This document shows, piece after piece, positions 17,838 through 24,547 of a DNA stretch of 64,000 bases. The translations under genes were made by a program, and so were the position numbers. The notes beneath the pieces are model-generated. The model did not search any database and had not been told where the DNA came from. It was given only the letters and a program-made list of their open reading frames with translations. How positions within the stretch are numbered: the first letter of the stretch is position 1; the number at the start of each line of letters is the position of its first letter. This DNA is from JACJYC01 sp964558465 (GTDB taxonomy: Bacteria > Bacteroidota > Bacteroidia > Chitinophagales > Saprospiraceae). Location: the NCBI GenBank assembly GCA_964558465.1, contig CAZLEF010000033.1, positions 5,464 through 69,463 on the forward strand. The letters are read 5' to 3'.

Positions 17838-18737
17838 TCAAGAGTGGGGCGCCCAATCAATATCCTTTCTCAACAAATTCCGGGTTTCTTCTTCCCTGGA
17901 TCCGGCTTGGGTCACAAAATCATATTCCCAGGCTGCCATCGGAGGCAGGCTCATCAATATGGATTCCGTGCGGCCTTCGGTGTCCAGCCCGAATTTGGTG
18001 CCTTTGTCATACACCAGATTGAATTCGACATAACGCCCCCGGCGCAGGTATTGCCACTGTTTTTCCCGCTCGCCGAATGGTTTTTCCTTGTGTTTGTTGA
18101 GGAAGGAAACGTATAGCGGAGCAAAAGCCCGGCCGACATCCTGTACGAAGGCAAAACGTTGTTCTTTTGTGAAACCGGGTTCTCCGGACAGGCGGTCGAA
18201 AAAGATTCCGCCGATTCCGCGGGTTTCATTCCGGTGACGGATAAAAAAATAATCGTCGGCCCATTTTTTAAAGGCGGGATAATAACCGGCGTGGTGACGG
18301 TCGCAAACCTGTTTAAGGGTCCGGTGGAAAACCCTTGCGTCTTCGGGGTCGGCGTAATGCGGCGTCAGGTCGATCCCGCCGCCAAACCACCAGGTCCCGT
18401 TGTCCATTTCAAAATACCGCACATTCATATGGATGATGGGCGTATTGGGATTGGAAGGATGCAGCACGATGGAAACGCCTGTGGCAAGGAACCGGCCCGG
18501 TGAAACCTTAAGCGCCGAAGTGATCTTTTCCGGCATGGGGCCGTGTACGGCCGAAAAATTGACGCCGCCTTTCTCAATATGGCGGCCATGGATCACCCGG
18601 GTATAACCATAACCGCCGGCGGGGCGCTCCCAATAATCTTCCCTGAAAAGCCCTTGTCCGTCCGCATTTTCCAGCTGAAGGCAAATATCCTGCTGAAGCT
18701 CCCTGAACCAGGGGATGATGGTGGATTTGTCCGGCAT
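17838..18737 (-). CDS. hemF: Oxygen-dependent coproporphyrinogen III oxidase
   Basis: 299 residues, full length. HemF decarboxylates coproporphyrinogen III to protoporphyrinogen IX in haem synthesis, using oxygen. Typical blocks are GGYGYTRVIHGRHIEKGGVN (about 42-61), the conserved HMNVRYFEMDNGTWWFGGG region (about 123-141), DLTPHYADPEDARVFH, and the C-terminal RRGRYVEFNLVYDKGTKFGL. With hemB at 59751 it is one of two haem genes here. A TAGGTTTG element (18748-18755, minus strand) lies so close to the ATG that the mRNA leader would be only a few bases. DUF4159 and rsmE lie upstream on the same strand. Confidence 0.96.
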   Translation of the reverse strand: MPDKSTIIPWFRELQQDICLQLENADGQGLFREDYWERPAGGYGYTRVIHGRHIEKGGVNFSAVHGPMPEKITSALKVSPGRFLATGVSIVLHPSNPNTPIIHMNVRYFEMDNGTWWFGGGIDLTPHYADPEDARVFHRTLKQVCDRHHAGYYPAFKKWADDYFFIRHRNETRGIGGIFFDRLSGEPGFTKEQRFAFVQDVGRAFAPLYVSFLNKHKEKPFGEREKQWQYLRRGRYVEFNLVYDKGTKFGLDTEGRTESILMSLPPMAAWEYDFVTQAGSREEETRNLLRKDIDWAPHS

Positions 18738-18747
18738 TTTTTGAATG

Positions 18748-18755
18748 CAAACCTA
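18748..18755 (-). promoter_or_regulatory. -7 element TAGGTTTG just before hemF
   Basis: It reads TAGGTTTG on the minus strand, ending 10 bases before the hemF ATG; this would give a nearly leaderless mRNA. Confidence 0.4.
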
Positions 18756-18799
18756 CCTGTTTACAGGTTAGATGTGGTCAGAAGAATGTCAAAATACCG

Positions 18800-19456
18800 C
18801 TATTGACCAAAAACAAACTGCAAAATATTGGCGCCCATGCGCAAAGCAAGCTGCCGCAGTTCTTCCGGATCCTTGTGTACTTCCTGGTCTTCCCATCCGT
18901 CTCCCAGGTCGCATTCGTAAGAGTAAAAGCAAACCAGCCGGTCTTCTATAAAAAGGCCGAATCCTTGCGGAGGTTTATCGTCGTGTTGATGAATTTTGGG
19001 CAAGCCGTTCTTAAACTCAAATTTCTGGTGGTAGATCGGATGCTGGAAGGGCAGTTCAACAAATTCCTGATCCGGGAATACTTTTTTCATGGCCACCCGG
19101 ATATAGGGGTCCATGCCGTAGTTGTCGTCGATATGGAGAAAACCGCCCGCCATCAGGTAATTGCGCAGGTTTTCGGCATCCGCGTCTGAAAAAAGGACGT
19201 TGCCGTGGCCGGTCATGTGCACAAAAGGATAGTTGAACAATTCGGCGCTGCCCACCTCCACAATCGAAAAATCAGGGTCGATATTGGCGCCCAGGTTCTG
19301 GTTGGCAAACCTGGACAAATTGGGCAGGGCAGTGGGGTTGGCGTACCAGTCGCCTGCAGCATATTTGAGCAAACCCAGCTTCAGGGTGGGCGCCTGACCG
19401 GATCTGAACGACAATAAGCTCATTCCAAAGGCAACAATCAAAAAAATGCGGATCAT
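18800..19456 (-). CDS. Exported DUF4159 protein
   Basis: 218 residues with a signal peptide (MIRIFLIVAFGMSLLSFRSG). The body matches DUF4159: LLKYAAGDWYANPTALPNL, FVHMTGHGNVLFSDADAENL and LMAGGFLHIDDNYG, a flavodoxin- or glutamine-amidotransferase-like alpha/beta pattern. No activity is established for the family. Its ATG overlaps the rsmE stop by four bases (ATGA), so the two are translationally coupled, an arrangement I would expect to be conserved. hemF follows 62 bases downstream. Confidence 0.85.
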   Translation of the reverse strand: MIRIFLIVAFGMSLLSFRSGQAPTLKLGLLKYAAGDWYANPTALPNLSRFANQNLGANIDPDFSIVEVGSAELFNYPFVHMTGHGNVLFSDADAENLRNYLMAGGFLHIDDNYGMDPYIRVAMKKVFPDQEFVELPFQHPIYHQKFEFKNGLPKIHQHDDKPPQGFGLFIEDRLVCFYSYECDLGDGWEDQEVHKDPEELRQLALRMGANILQFVFGQ

Positions 19457-20175
19457 AAAACGGTTTTTTCCTGGTTATTGAGATGGATCAGACTGATCGT
19501 GTGGACGGCCGCAATGCCGGCGGTTTCGGTGCGCAGGCGGGTCGGCCCCAAACTGACGGGTTGAAATCCGGCCTCCAGAGCCATTCGGATCTCCCGGGGG
19601 TGAAAATCCCCTTCCGGACCTATCAGGATACAAACGCTTGCGCCCGGCGTACAGTTGCCGGGCAAATAATTTTTTTGTTGGTGATCGACGTACGCAATGA
19701 ACCGCTGGGTTTCCTGTGCTGAATGGACAAACGATTTAAACGGGGTAAGCGGGTTCAGTTTCGGCAACCGGGCCTGGAGGGATTGTTTCATGGCAGAGAC
19801 GAGGATTTTTTCCAGGCGGCCGGTCCGGAGTTTATCGCGTTCCGACCGTTCGCAGGCCAGGGGCGTGATCTCGTCCACGCCGATCTCCGTGGCTTTTTCC
19901 AGGAGCCATTCAAAGCGCTCGGTTTGTTTGGGAGGGGCTACGGCCAGGTGGAGGTAATACGGCCGGGGATCCTGCGCCTGACGCGAAAGAATCTGCACCC
20001 GGCACCGTTTACGGTCCGCCTCCAGGAGGACTGCTTCATAAAAAAAGCCGGCCCCGTCCACCAGTTGGATGGCGTCGCCAGGGCGTTTGCGCAGGACCTG
20101 CACGCAATGGCGCGCTTCGTCCTCCGGAAGGTCTGCCAGGTCGCCTTCGATATCCGGAACAAAAAATAATTGCAT
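19453..20175 (-). CDS. rsmE: 16S rRNA (uracil-1498-N3)-methyltransferase
   Basis: 240 residues, normal for RsmE, which methylates N3 of U1498 in 16S rRNA using SAM. The N-terminal PUA-like part (about 1-70) is followed by the SPOUT knot. Visible are PKQTERFEWLLEKATEIGVD (about 84-103), the knot motif ILIGPEGDFHPREI (about 185-198) and SLGPTRLRTETAGIAAV (about 209-225). It overlaps DUF4159 by four bases. The gene is divergent from rseP with about 100 bases between them. Confidence 0.95.
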   Translation of the reverse strand: MQLFFVPDIEGDLADLPEDEARHCVQVLRKRPGDAIQLVDGAGFFYEAVLLEADRKRCRVQILSRQAQDPRPYYLHLAVAPPKQTERFEWLLEKATEIGVDEITPLACERSERDKLRTGRLEKILVSAMKQSLQARLPKLNPLTPFKSFVHSAQETQRFIAYVDHQQKNYLPGNCTPGASVCILIGPEGDFHPREIRMALEAGFQPVSLGPTRLRTETAGIAAVHTISLIHLNNQEKTVL

Positions 20176-20210
20176 AACGGCGTAAAATTAAGGATTAAAA
20201 ATAAACTCCT

Positions 20211-20218
20211 TACCTTTG
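20211..20218 (+). promoter_or_regulatory. -7 element TACCTTTG upstream of rseP
   Basis: Perfect match to TAnnTTTG, 60 bases before the rseP ATG and followed by GCGGGC. Confidence 0.55.
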
Positions 20219-20277
20219 CGGGCCCTTATGCAACATTGGGGGGCAAAATGCTGTTTCTGTTTTAATAAAATTAGCAT

Positions 20278-21615
20278 ATGGAATATGTAGTAATGGTGGG
20301 CCAGTTAATGCTGAGCTTATCCATTCTGATCGTTTTACACGAGATGGGGCACTTTCTGCCCGCGCGCTGGTTCAAAACAAGGGTGGAGAAGTTCTATTTG
20401 TTTTTTGACCCCTGGTTTTCCCTTTTCAAGAAAAAAATCGGCGACACCGAATACGGGATCGGCTGGCTTCCGCTCGGCGGTTATGTCAAGATCAGCGGGA
20501 TGGTGGATGAGAGCTTTGATACGGAACAATTGAAACAGGAACCCCAACCCTGGGAATTCCGTTCGAAACCTGCCTGGCAAAGACTGATCATCATGCTGGG
20601 TGGCGTGACCGTCAATTTTCTGCTGGGTTTTCTGTTATACGCCATGTTTCTCTGGATCTGGGGCGAAGAATACCTGCCTGCCCAAAACGTAAAATACGGT
20701 ATTTATGCCGATTCGCTGGGTATGGACATGGGGCTTCGCGACGGTGACAAGATCCTGTCGGTGGACGGCCGGCCGTTTGAAAAATTTAACGACCGGGAGA
20801 TCATCCGGGCCGTTGTCATCAACAGCGCCGATCAACTTGAGGTGGAGCGGGACGGCCAACGGGTAACGATTCCCATCGATGAAAAATTTGTCGGCATTTT
20901 ATCCAGTTACGACAATAAGGACAAGGCGCTTTTCGGCCCCAGGTACCCTTTTGTTGTGGAAAAAGTGACAGCGGGCGAACCGGCAGACAAAGCAGGCCTC
21001 AAAGCCGGAGACCGGATCATTTCCCTGAATGGCCGGCCTACGGAGTACGTTCATGAATTTCAGCGGTTGGCATCCCAATTCAAAGGGAAAACCATCGAGA
21101 TCGGTTATCTGCGCGGACCGGATACTTCCAGCGTTTCCCTGACCCTTTCCAAAACGGGCACGATCGGGGTTCAACGCTATTCGATTTTCAAATTTTACGA
21201 GCCGGCCTACGAGAAATATTCTTTTGCACAGGCCATACCAGCGGGTTTTGCCAAAGGTTGGGGGTTCCTTGGGGATCAGGTCAAAGCCTTCCAGAAGATG
21301 TTCCAGGGCAAGATCAAAGCCTCCGAAAGCCTCGGCGGTTTCGCCACCATCGGAAGCCTTTTTGGCGCCGAATGGGAATGGGGCCATTTCTGGCGAATGA
21401 CGGCCATTTTGTCGCTGATCCTGGCCTTTATGAATTTATTGCCGATTCCCGCTCTCGACGGCGGCCACGTGATGTTCTTGCTGTACGAGGTGGTCACCGG
21501 CCGGAAACTGAGCGATAAATTTATGGAAACCGCTACCATGATCGGGTTTATCCTGGTGATCGGCCTGGTACTGTACGCCAACGGGCTTGATTTTTTCAGG
21601 TGGTTTAATAAATAG
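20278..21615 (+). CDS. rseP: RIP site-2 zinc metalloprotease
   Basis: 445 residues. The catalytic HEMGH motif lies in the first membrane helix (about residues 22-26), and the third metal ligand is in NLLPIPALDGGH (about 385-395). A PDZ domain is visible in the middle (EPADKAGLKAGDRIISLNG, about 235-253). RseP cleaves membrane-embedded anti-sigma factors and remnant signal peptides. It is thus a plausible processor of FecR-type anti-sigmas such as the one at 3057, though that link is inference. A tRNA-Leu cluster with its own promoter follows. Confidence 0.95.
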   Translation: MEYVVMVGQLMLSLSILIVLHEMGHFLPARWFKTRVEKFYLFFDPWFSLFKKKIGDTEYGIGWLPLGGYVKISGMVDESFDTEQLKQEPQPWEFRSKPAWQRLIIMLGGVTVNFLLGFLLYAMFLWIWGEEYLPAQNVKYGIYADSLGMDMGLRDGDKILSVDGRPFEKFNDREIIRAVVINSADQLEVERDGQRVTIPIDEKFVGILSSYDNKDKALFGPRYPFVVEKVTAGEPADKAGLKAGDRIISLNGRPTEYVHEFQRLASQFKGKTIEIGYLRGPDTSSVSLTLSKTGTIGVQRYSIFKFYEPAYEKYSFAQAIPAGFAKGWGFLGDQVKAFQKMFQGKIKASESLGGFATIGSLFGAEWEWGHFWRMTAILSLILAFMNLLPIPALDGGHVMFLLYEVVTGRKLSDKFMETATMIGFILVIGLVLYANGLDFFRWFNK

Positions 21616-21659
21616 GCCTGAATAAATTGCGTCCGGCGAGAAAAAAGCTGCGCACACTA

Positions 21660-21690
21660 TTGCGTAAAACCAATTTTCCTCCTACTTTTG
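21660..21690 (+). promoter_or_regulatory. Promoter of the tRNA-Leu cluster
   Basis: TTG (21660-21662) and TACTTTTG (21683-21690) are 20 bases apart, a good Bacteroidota -33/-7 pair, about 70 bases before the first tRNA. Confidence 0.6.
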
Positions 21691-21705
21691 CATCCGCGCA
21701 AAAAA

Positions 21706-21748
21706 TGAGGAATCGAGGAATCGAATGTTGAGGAATCAGTTCCTCAAA
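21706..21748. repeat. GAGGAATC array with TTGAGGAA-TTCCTCAA hairpin
   Basis: The array and hairpin lie between the tRNA promoter and the first tRNA. Sister copies sit between tRNAs 1 and 2 (21872-21900) and between tRNAs 2 and 3 (22002-22048). All hold TTGAGGAAT units with a complementary TTCCTCAA. Confidence 0.85.
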
Positions 21749-21760
21749 AAAAAGCAGCCG

Positions 21761-21865
21761 GCCGAAGTGGCGGAATCCCGTTTAAAAAACGGGACGCGCT
21801 GGACTCAAAATCCAGTGATAGTCCCGCTCAAGAGCGGGATGCGGGTTCGATTCCCGCCTTTGGTA
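21761..21865 (+). pseudogene. Aberrant tRNA-Leu (CAA) with hairpins in the D and variable loops
   Basis: The 5' and 3' acceptor strands (GCCGAAG / CTTTGGT), an intact anticodon arm (CTGGA-CTCAAAA-TCCAG, anticodon CAA) and a T arm (GCGGG-TTCGATT-CCCGC) match the next gene at 21914. The D-loop bases TTGGTAG are replaced by a hairpin (TCCCGTTT-AAAA-AACGGGA). The variable arm is replaced by a long hairpin (TCCCGC-TCAAGA-GCGGGA). At 105 bases it lacks the D-loop GG needed for normal folding, so it is probably not a working tRNA, or it is a precursor from which segments are removed. It is the first gene of the cluster. Confidence 0.75.
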
Positions 21866-21913
21866 CATAATATTGAGGAATTGAGGAATTGATTCCTCAA
21901 TATAAAATAACCA

Positions 21914-21997
21914 GCCGAAGTGGCGGAATTGGTAGACGCGCTGGACTCAAAATCCAGTGATGGCAACATCGTGCGGGTTCGATTCCCGCCTTCGGTA
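21914..21997 (+). tRNA. tRNA-Leu (CAA)
   Basis: 84 bases with a normal class II cloverleaf: acceptor GCCGAAG/CTTCGGT, D loop with GG, anticodon stem CTGGA/TCCAG with loop CTCAAAA (CAA), long variable arm GATG-GCAA-CATC, T arm GCGGG-TTCGATT-CCCGC, discriminator A. No encoded CCA. It reads UUG codons. Confidence 0.95.
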
Positions 21998-22072
21998 CAT
22001 AATATTGAGGAACTGAGGAATTGACTTGTGAAGAATCGATTCCTCAGGTCTTCAAAATTTAAATAACAGCCA

Positions 22073-22154
22073 GCCGAAGTGGCGGAATTGGTAGACGCGC
22101 ACGTTTCAGGGGCGTGTGTCTTCGGGCGTATGGGTTCGAGTCCCATCTTCGGCA
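22073..22154 (+). tRNA. tRNA-Leu (CAG)
   Basis: 82 bases: acceptor GCCGAAG/CTTCGGC, D loop with GG, anticodon loop TTCAGGG (CAG) on stem CACGT/GCGTG, variable arm with TGTCTTCGGGCG, T arm ATGGG-TTCGAGT-CCCAT, discriminator A. It reads CUG codons. A terminator follows at 22161. Confidence 0.95.
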
Positions 22155-22160
22155 CACAGG

Positions 22161-22189
22161 AATCCGGTCTCAAAAGGGCCGGATTTTTT
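22161..22189 (+). terminator. Rho-independent terminator of the tRNA-Leu cluster
   Basis: Stem AATCCGG/CCGGATT with a loop of about 11 bases and a T run, 6 bases after tRNA-Leu(CAG). A near-identical copy is at 22393-22425. Confidence 0.85.
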
Positions 22190-22218
22190 GTTTTGAGTGG
22201 ATATCTGAAGAAAAAGGG

Positions 22219-22272
22219 AGATGGGACGAGAAGTTTATCCCGCCACAGGCGGGAAGTCCCATCTTCGGCACA
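22219..22272 (+). repeat. tRNA-Leu 3'-end-like fragment A with inserted hairpin
   Basis: It holds the T-arm and acceptor 3' strand of the upstream tRNA-Leu(CAG), ending GTCCCATCTTCGGCACA. The T loop is replaced by GAGAAGTTTAT and hairpin CCCGCC-ACA-GGCGGG. GATGGGAC pairs with GTCCCATC. TCTGAAG at 22204 could pair with CTTCGGC in six of seven positions as a shortened acceptor. Its own terminator follows at 22279. Confidence 0.8.
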
Positions 22273-22278
22273 ATCGGG

Positions 22279-22312
22279 GGTTCGGTCAAAATTTGATCGA
22301 ACCTTTTTTTTA
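22279..22312 (+). terminator. Terminator hairpin after fragment A
   Basis: GGTTCGGTC pairs with GATCGAACC and is followed by a run of eight T. It directly follows the tRNA-like fragment, so that fragment may be the 3' end of a transcript. Confidence 0.8.
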
Positions 22313-22333
22313 GTAATACCCTGAAATAAAGCA

Positions 22334-22425
22334 AGATGGGGCGAGAAGTTTATCCCGCTCAAAAGCGGGAAGTCCCATCTTCGGCACACAGGAATCCGGT
22401 CTCAAAAGGGCCGGATTTTTTTTTT
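22334..22425 (+). repeat. tRNA-Leu 3'-end-like fragment B plus copied terminator
   Basis: Same design as fragment A: GATGGGGC, GAGAAGTTTAT, hairpin CCCGCTCAAAAGCGGG, then GTCCCATCTTCGGCACA. Next comes a copy of the tRNA-Leu(CAG) terminator (stem AATCCGG/CCGGATT at about 22393-22418, then a long T run), so the unit arose by duplication of the tRNA 3' end with its terminator. Confidence 0.8.
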
Positions 22426-22449
22426 GGGGGGCAAACCCCTGAAATTAAG

Positions 22450-23328
22450 CTATTTCAGTTTTTCATTAAAAAACTCAATCGTCCGTTTCCAGGCGAGATT
22501 GGCCGCACCCCAATCATAGCGCGGGGTGGAATCGTTGTGAAAGCCATGATTGACATTAGGGTACAGATGAGCGCTGTATTCCTTGTTGTTTTTCTGAAGA
22601 GCCGCTGCATAATCAGGCCAGCCGGCGTTTACCCTTTCGTCGAGGCCGGCAAAATGGAGCAAAAGCGGCGCCTTGATATTCGGGACCTCCTCCACCGGCG
22701 CCTGGCCGCCGTAAAAAGGAACGGCCGCGGATAGTTCCGGGACTCTCGCCGCCATCATATTGGAAATCCATCCGCCGAAACAAAAGCCCACGACACCCAC
22801 CTTTCCGGTGCATTCAGGGTGGTTTTGGAGGTGATAAAAGGCAGCGATAAAATCCTCCAGCATTTCGTTGCGGTCTCTTTTTGCTTGCAAGGCTCTGCCG
22901 TCGTCGTCGTTGCCGGGATATCCGCCCAGCGGCGACAGGGCGTCCGGCGCCAGGGAAATAAAACCTGCAAGGGCTGCCCGGCGGGCTACGTCGGCGATAT
23001 GCGGGTTGAGCCCCCGGTTTTCATGGACCACAATGACGCCGGGCAGTTTTTGCTGGTTGTTCGTTGGTCGGGCGAGTTGTCCTTTGATCTTGCCGCCGCC
23101 CTTGGGTGAATCGAATTCAATGGTCTCCGTTTTAAGGCGGTCATCATCGGCCCTGACTTGCTGTTTTTCCTCATACCTGGGCAAGAGGTATTCAAGGATG
23201 GCCGGTACGGTAAGACCGCCAACGGCATACAGTTTGATCTTGTCCACGAATTCCCGGCGATCAATTCTGTTGTGCGCGTACTGATCGTACAGGTCGAAAA
23301 CCTCTTGGGATAATTTGATTTTTTTCAT
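22450..23328 (-). CDS. Dienelactone-hydrolase-family protein
   Basis: 292 residues of an alpha/beta hydrolase of the dienelactone hydrolase type. It has VIVVHENRGLNPHI (about 97-110), the cysteine nucleophile elbow VGVVGFCFGGW (about 176-186), aspartate in FAGLDERVNAG (about 228) and histidine in NVNHGFHND (about 261). The Cys-Asp-His triad is characteristic. An N-terminal extension of about 75 residues contains DRREFVDKIKLYAVGGLT, reminiscent of a twin-arginine export signal but preceded by 23 residues, so export is uncertain. No neighbours suggest a pathway. Confidence 0.88.
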   Translation of the reverse strand: MKKIKLSQEVFDLYDQYAHNRIDRREFVDKIKLYAVGGLTVPAILEYLLPRYEEKQQVRADDDRLKTETIEFDSPKGGGKIKGQLARPTNNQQKLPGVIVVHENRGLNPHIADVARRAALAGFISLAPDALSPLGGYPGNDDDGRALQAKRDRNEMLEDFIAAFYHLQNHPECTGKVGVVGFCFGGWISNMMAARVPELSAAVPFYGGQAPVEEVPNIKAPLLLHFAGLDERVNAGWPDYAAALQKNNKEYSAHLYPNVNHGFHNDSTPRYDWGAANLAWKRTIEFFNEKLK

Positions 23329-23354
23329 ACTCCAGGTTTTTTATAAGGCTATCA

Positions 23355-23483
23355 ATGAAAACGGAATGGGTTCTTTGGGATCTCCGGATTACCGAAAATT
23401 TGTATAAAATTCGCATCCGACCGCAGAAAGATAAGATCATTTACGCTGACCTTGATAAAATTATACCCGGATTTGATGAATAA
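23355..23483 (+). CDS. Possible 42-residue small protein
   Basis: ATG 23355 to TAA 23483 encodes MKTEWVLWDLRITENLYKIR and a further 22 residues ending IIPGFDE. Codon choice is ordinary and the peptide is polar and charged, but I recognise no family and see no clear ribosome site. The remaining 230 bases before the next gene (23484-23715) hold nothing that I can name except a possible -7 element TACTTTCG near 23680. Confidence 0.25.
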   Translation: MKTEWVLWDLRITENLYKIRIRPQKDKIIYADLDKIIPGFDE

Positions 23484-23715
23484 TCTTTAAAAAACCGATT
23501 GCCTGAAACGCATCCGAAATGCTGGCCTTTAAGCCACGCGCCGGCAAGTTTCCCCACTTTTGTCCGGGCGGAATGCATCGACGCGCGGAATCTGCCGCCT
23601 TTGAAAGAGAACGACTGCGCTGTGTTGAGTCCGCGTTTGGGGAGCAGTTTTTTGCCGATCGAAAAACTTTTCCTACTTTCGTCGGATGATAACCCGCGTC
23701 AATTAATCACCACCC

Positions 23716-24540
23716 ATGCTCTACGGAATTGTTGCCACGGTTGCCTTTTTCTATATCGGCTTTTGCCTGTTCTTTTATTTCTTCCAGCATTATTTCTTTT
23801 TCCGGCCGGAACTCCTCAGCAAGGCTTTCCAATACCGGTATCCCTTCCCATTTGAAGAACTGAACTTTGAAATGGAGGACGGCGGGGCCATCAATTGCAT
23901 CTATTTTAAGGTGCCCAACAGCCGCGGCATCGTTTATTACCTCAAAGGCAATTCCAAAAGCATCAAGGGCTGGGGGAAATTTGCCAAGGACTTTGTCAGC
24001 AACGGCTACGATTTTTTTATGATGGATTACCGGGGTTTTGGCAAAAGCCGCGGCAAACGCTCCGAACAAACCCTTTTCAACGATGCCCAGTTTGTGTACA
24101 ACTGGATTACCGAACGCTACCCCGAAGACCAGATCGTCGTGTTCGGCCGTTCGCTCGGCAGCGGAATTGCAGCCCGCATCGCTTCGTGGAACCGGCCCCG
24201 CATGCTCATCCTCGACAGCCCCTTTTACAGTTTCTACCACAATATCAGACGTTACCTGTTTCTCTTCCCGGTGCAGTGGATCTTGCGGTATAAAATCCGC
24301 ACCGACCAGTTCCTGAAGGTGATCAAATGCCCGGTATTTATTATCCACGGCGCACGTGACCGGATTTTCCCCATCAGTCACAGCGAGCGGCTCCAGTCCA
24401 TCAATCCGGAAAAAATACAACTTTTCAGGATCGACGGAGGCGGACATAATAATCTTCCCGGTTTCGCCGAATTCTATGAAATCATCTATGACCTGCTGGA
24501 TAACCGGGTGCTGGAAAAACAAGCCGTTAAAATAGCCTGA
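23716..24540 (+). CDS. Membrane-anchored alpha/beta hydrolase
   Basis: 274 residues. One N-terminal membrane helix (YGIVATVAFFYIGFCLFFYF, about 2-21) anchors a hydrolase domain of the ABHD13/17-like type. It has GIVYYLKGNSKSIKGW (about 73-88), YRGFGKSRG (about 105-113), the nucleophile elbow VFGRSLGSGIA (about 142-152), aspartate in HGARDRIFP (about 216) and histidine in GGGHNNLPG (about 249). The substrate may be a lipid or thioester, which is inference. The acyl-CoA synthetase gene begins 7 bases after the stop, so they form an operon and could act on the same acyl chains. Confidence 0.88.
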   Translation: MLYGIVATVAFFYIGFCLFFYFFQHYFFFRPELLSKAFQYRYPFPFEELNFEMEDGGAINCIYFKVPNSRGIVYYLKGNSKSIKGWGKFAKDFVSNGYDFFMMDYRGFGKSRGKRSEQTLFNDAQFVYNWITERYPEDQIVVFGRSLGSGIAARIASWNRPRMLILDSPFYSFYHNIRRYLFLFPVQWILRYKIRTDQFLKVIKCPVFIIHGARDRIFPISHSERLQSINPEKIQLFRIDGGGHNNLPGFAEFYEIIYDLLDNRVLEKQAVKIA

Positions 24541-24547
24541 TCTGCGT

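Noticed and set aside
22219..22387. Interpretation of the 17-base tRNA-end repeats as attachment sites of an integrated element
   Set aside because: Only about 115 bases separate successive copies and there is no integrase or cargo; duplication plus hairpin insertion explains them better, though a scar cannot be excluded.
23499..23855. 118-codon frame across the start of the hydrolase at 23716
   Set aside because: It runs through the hydrolase start in another frame and its product has no domain; the hydrolase is well supported.
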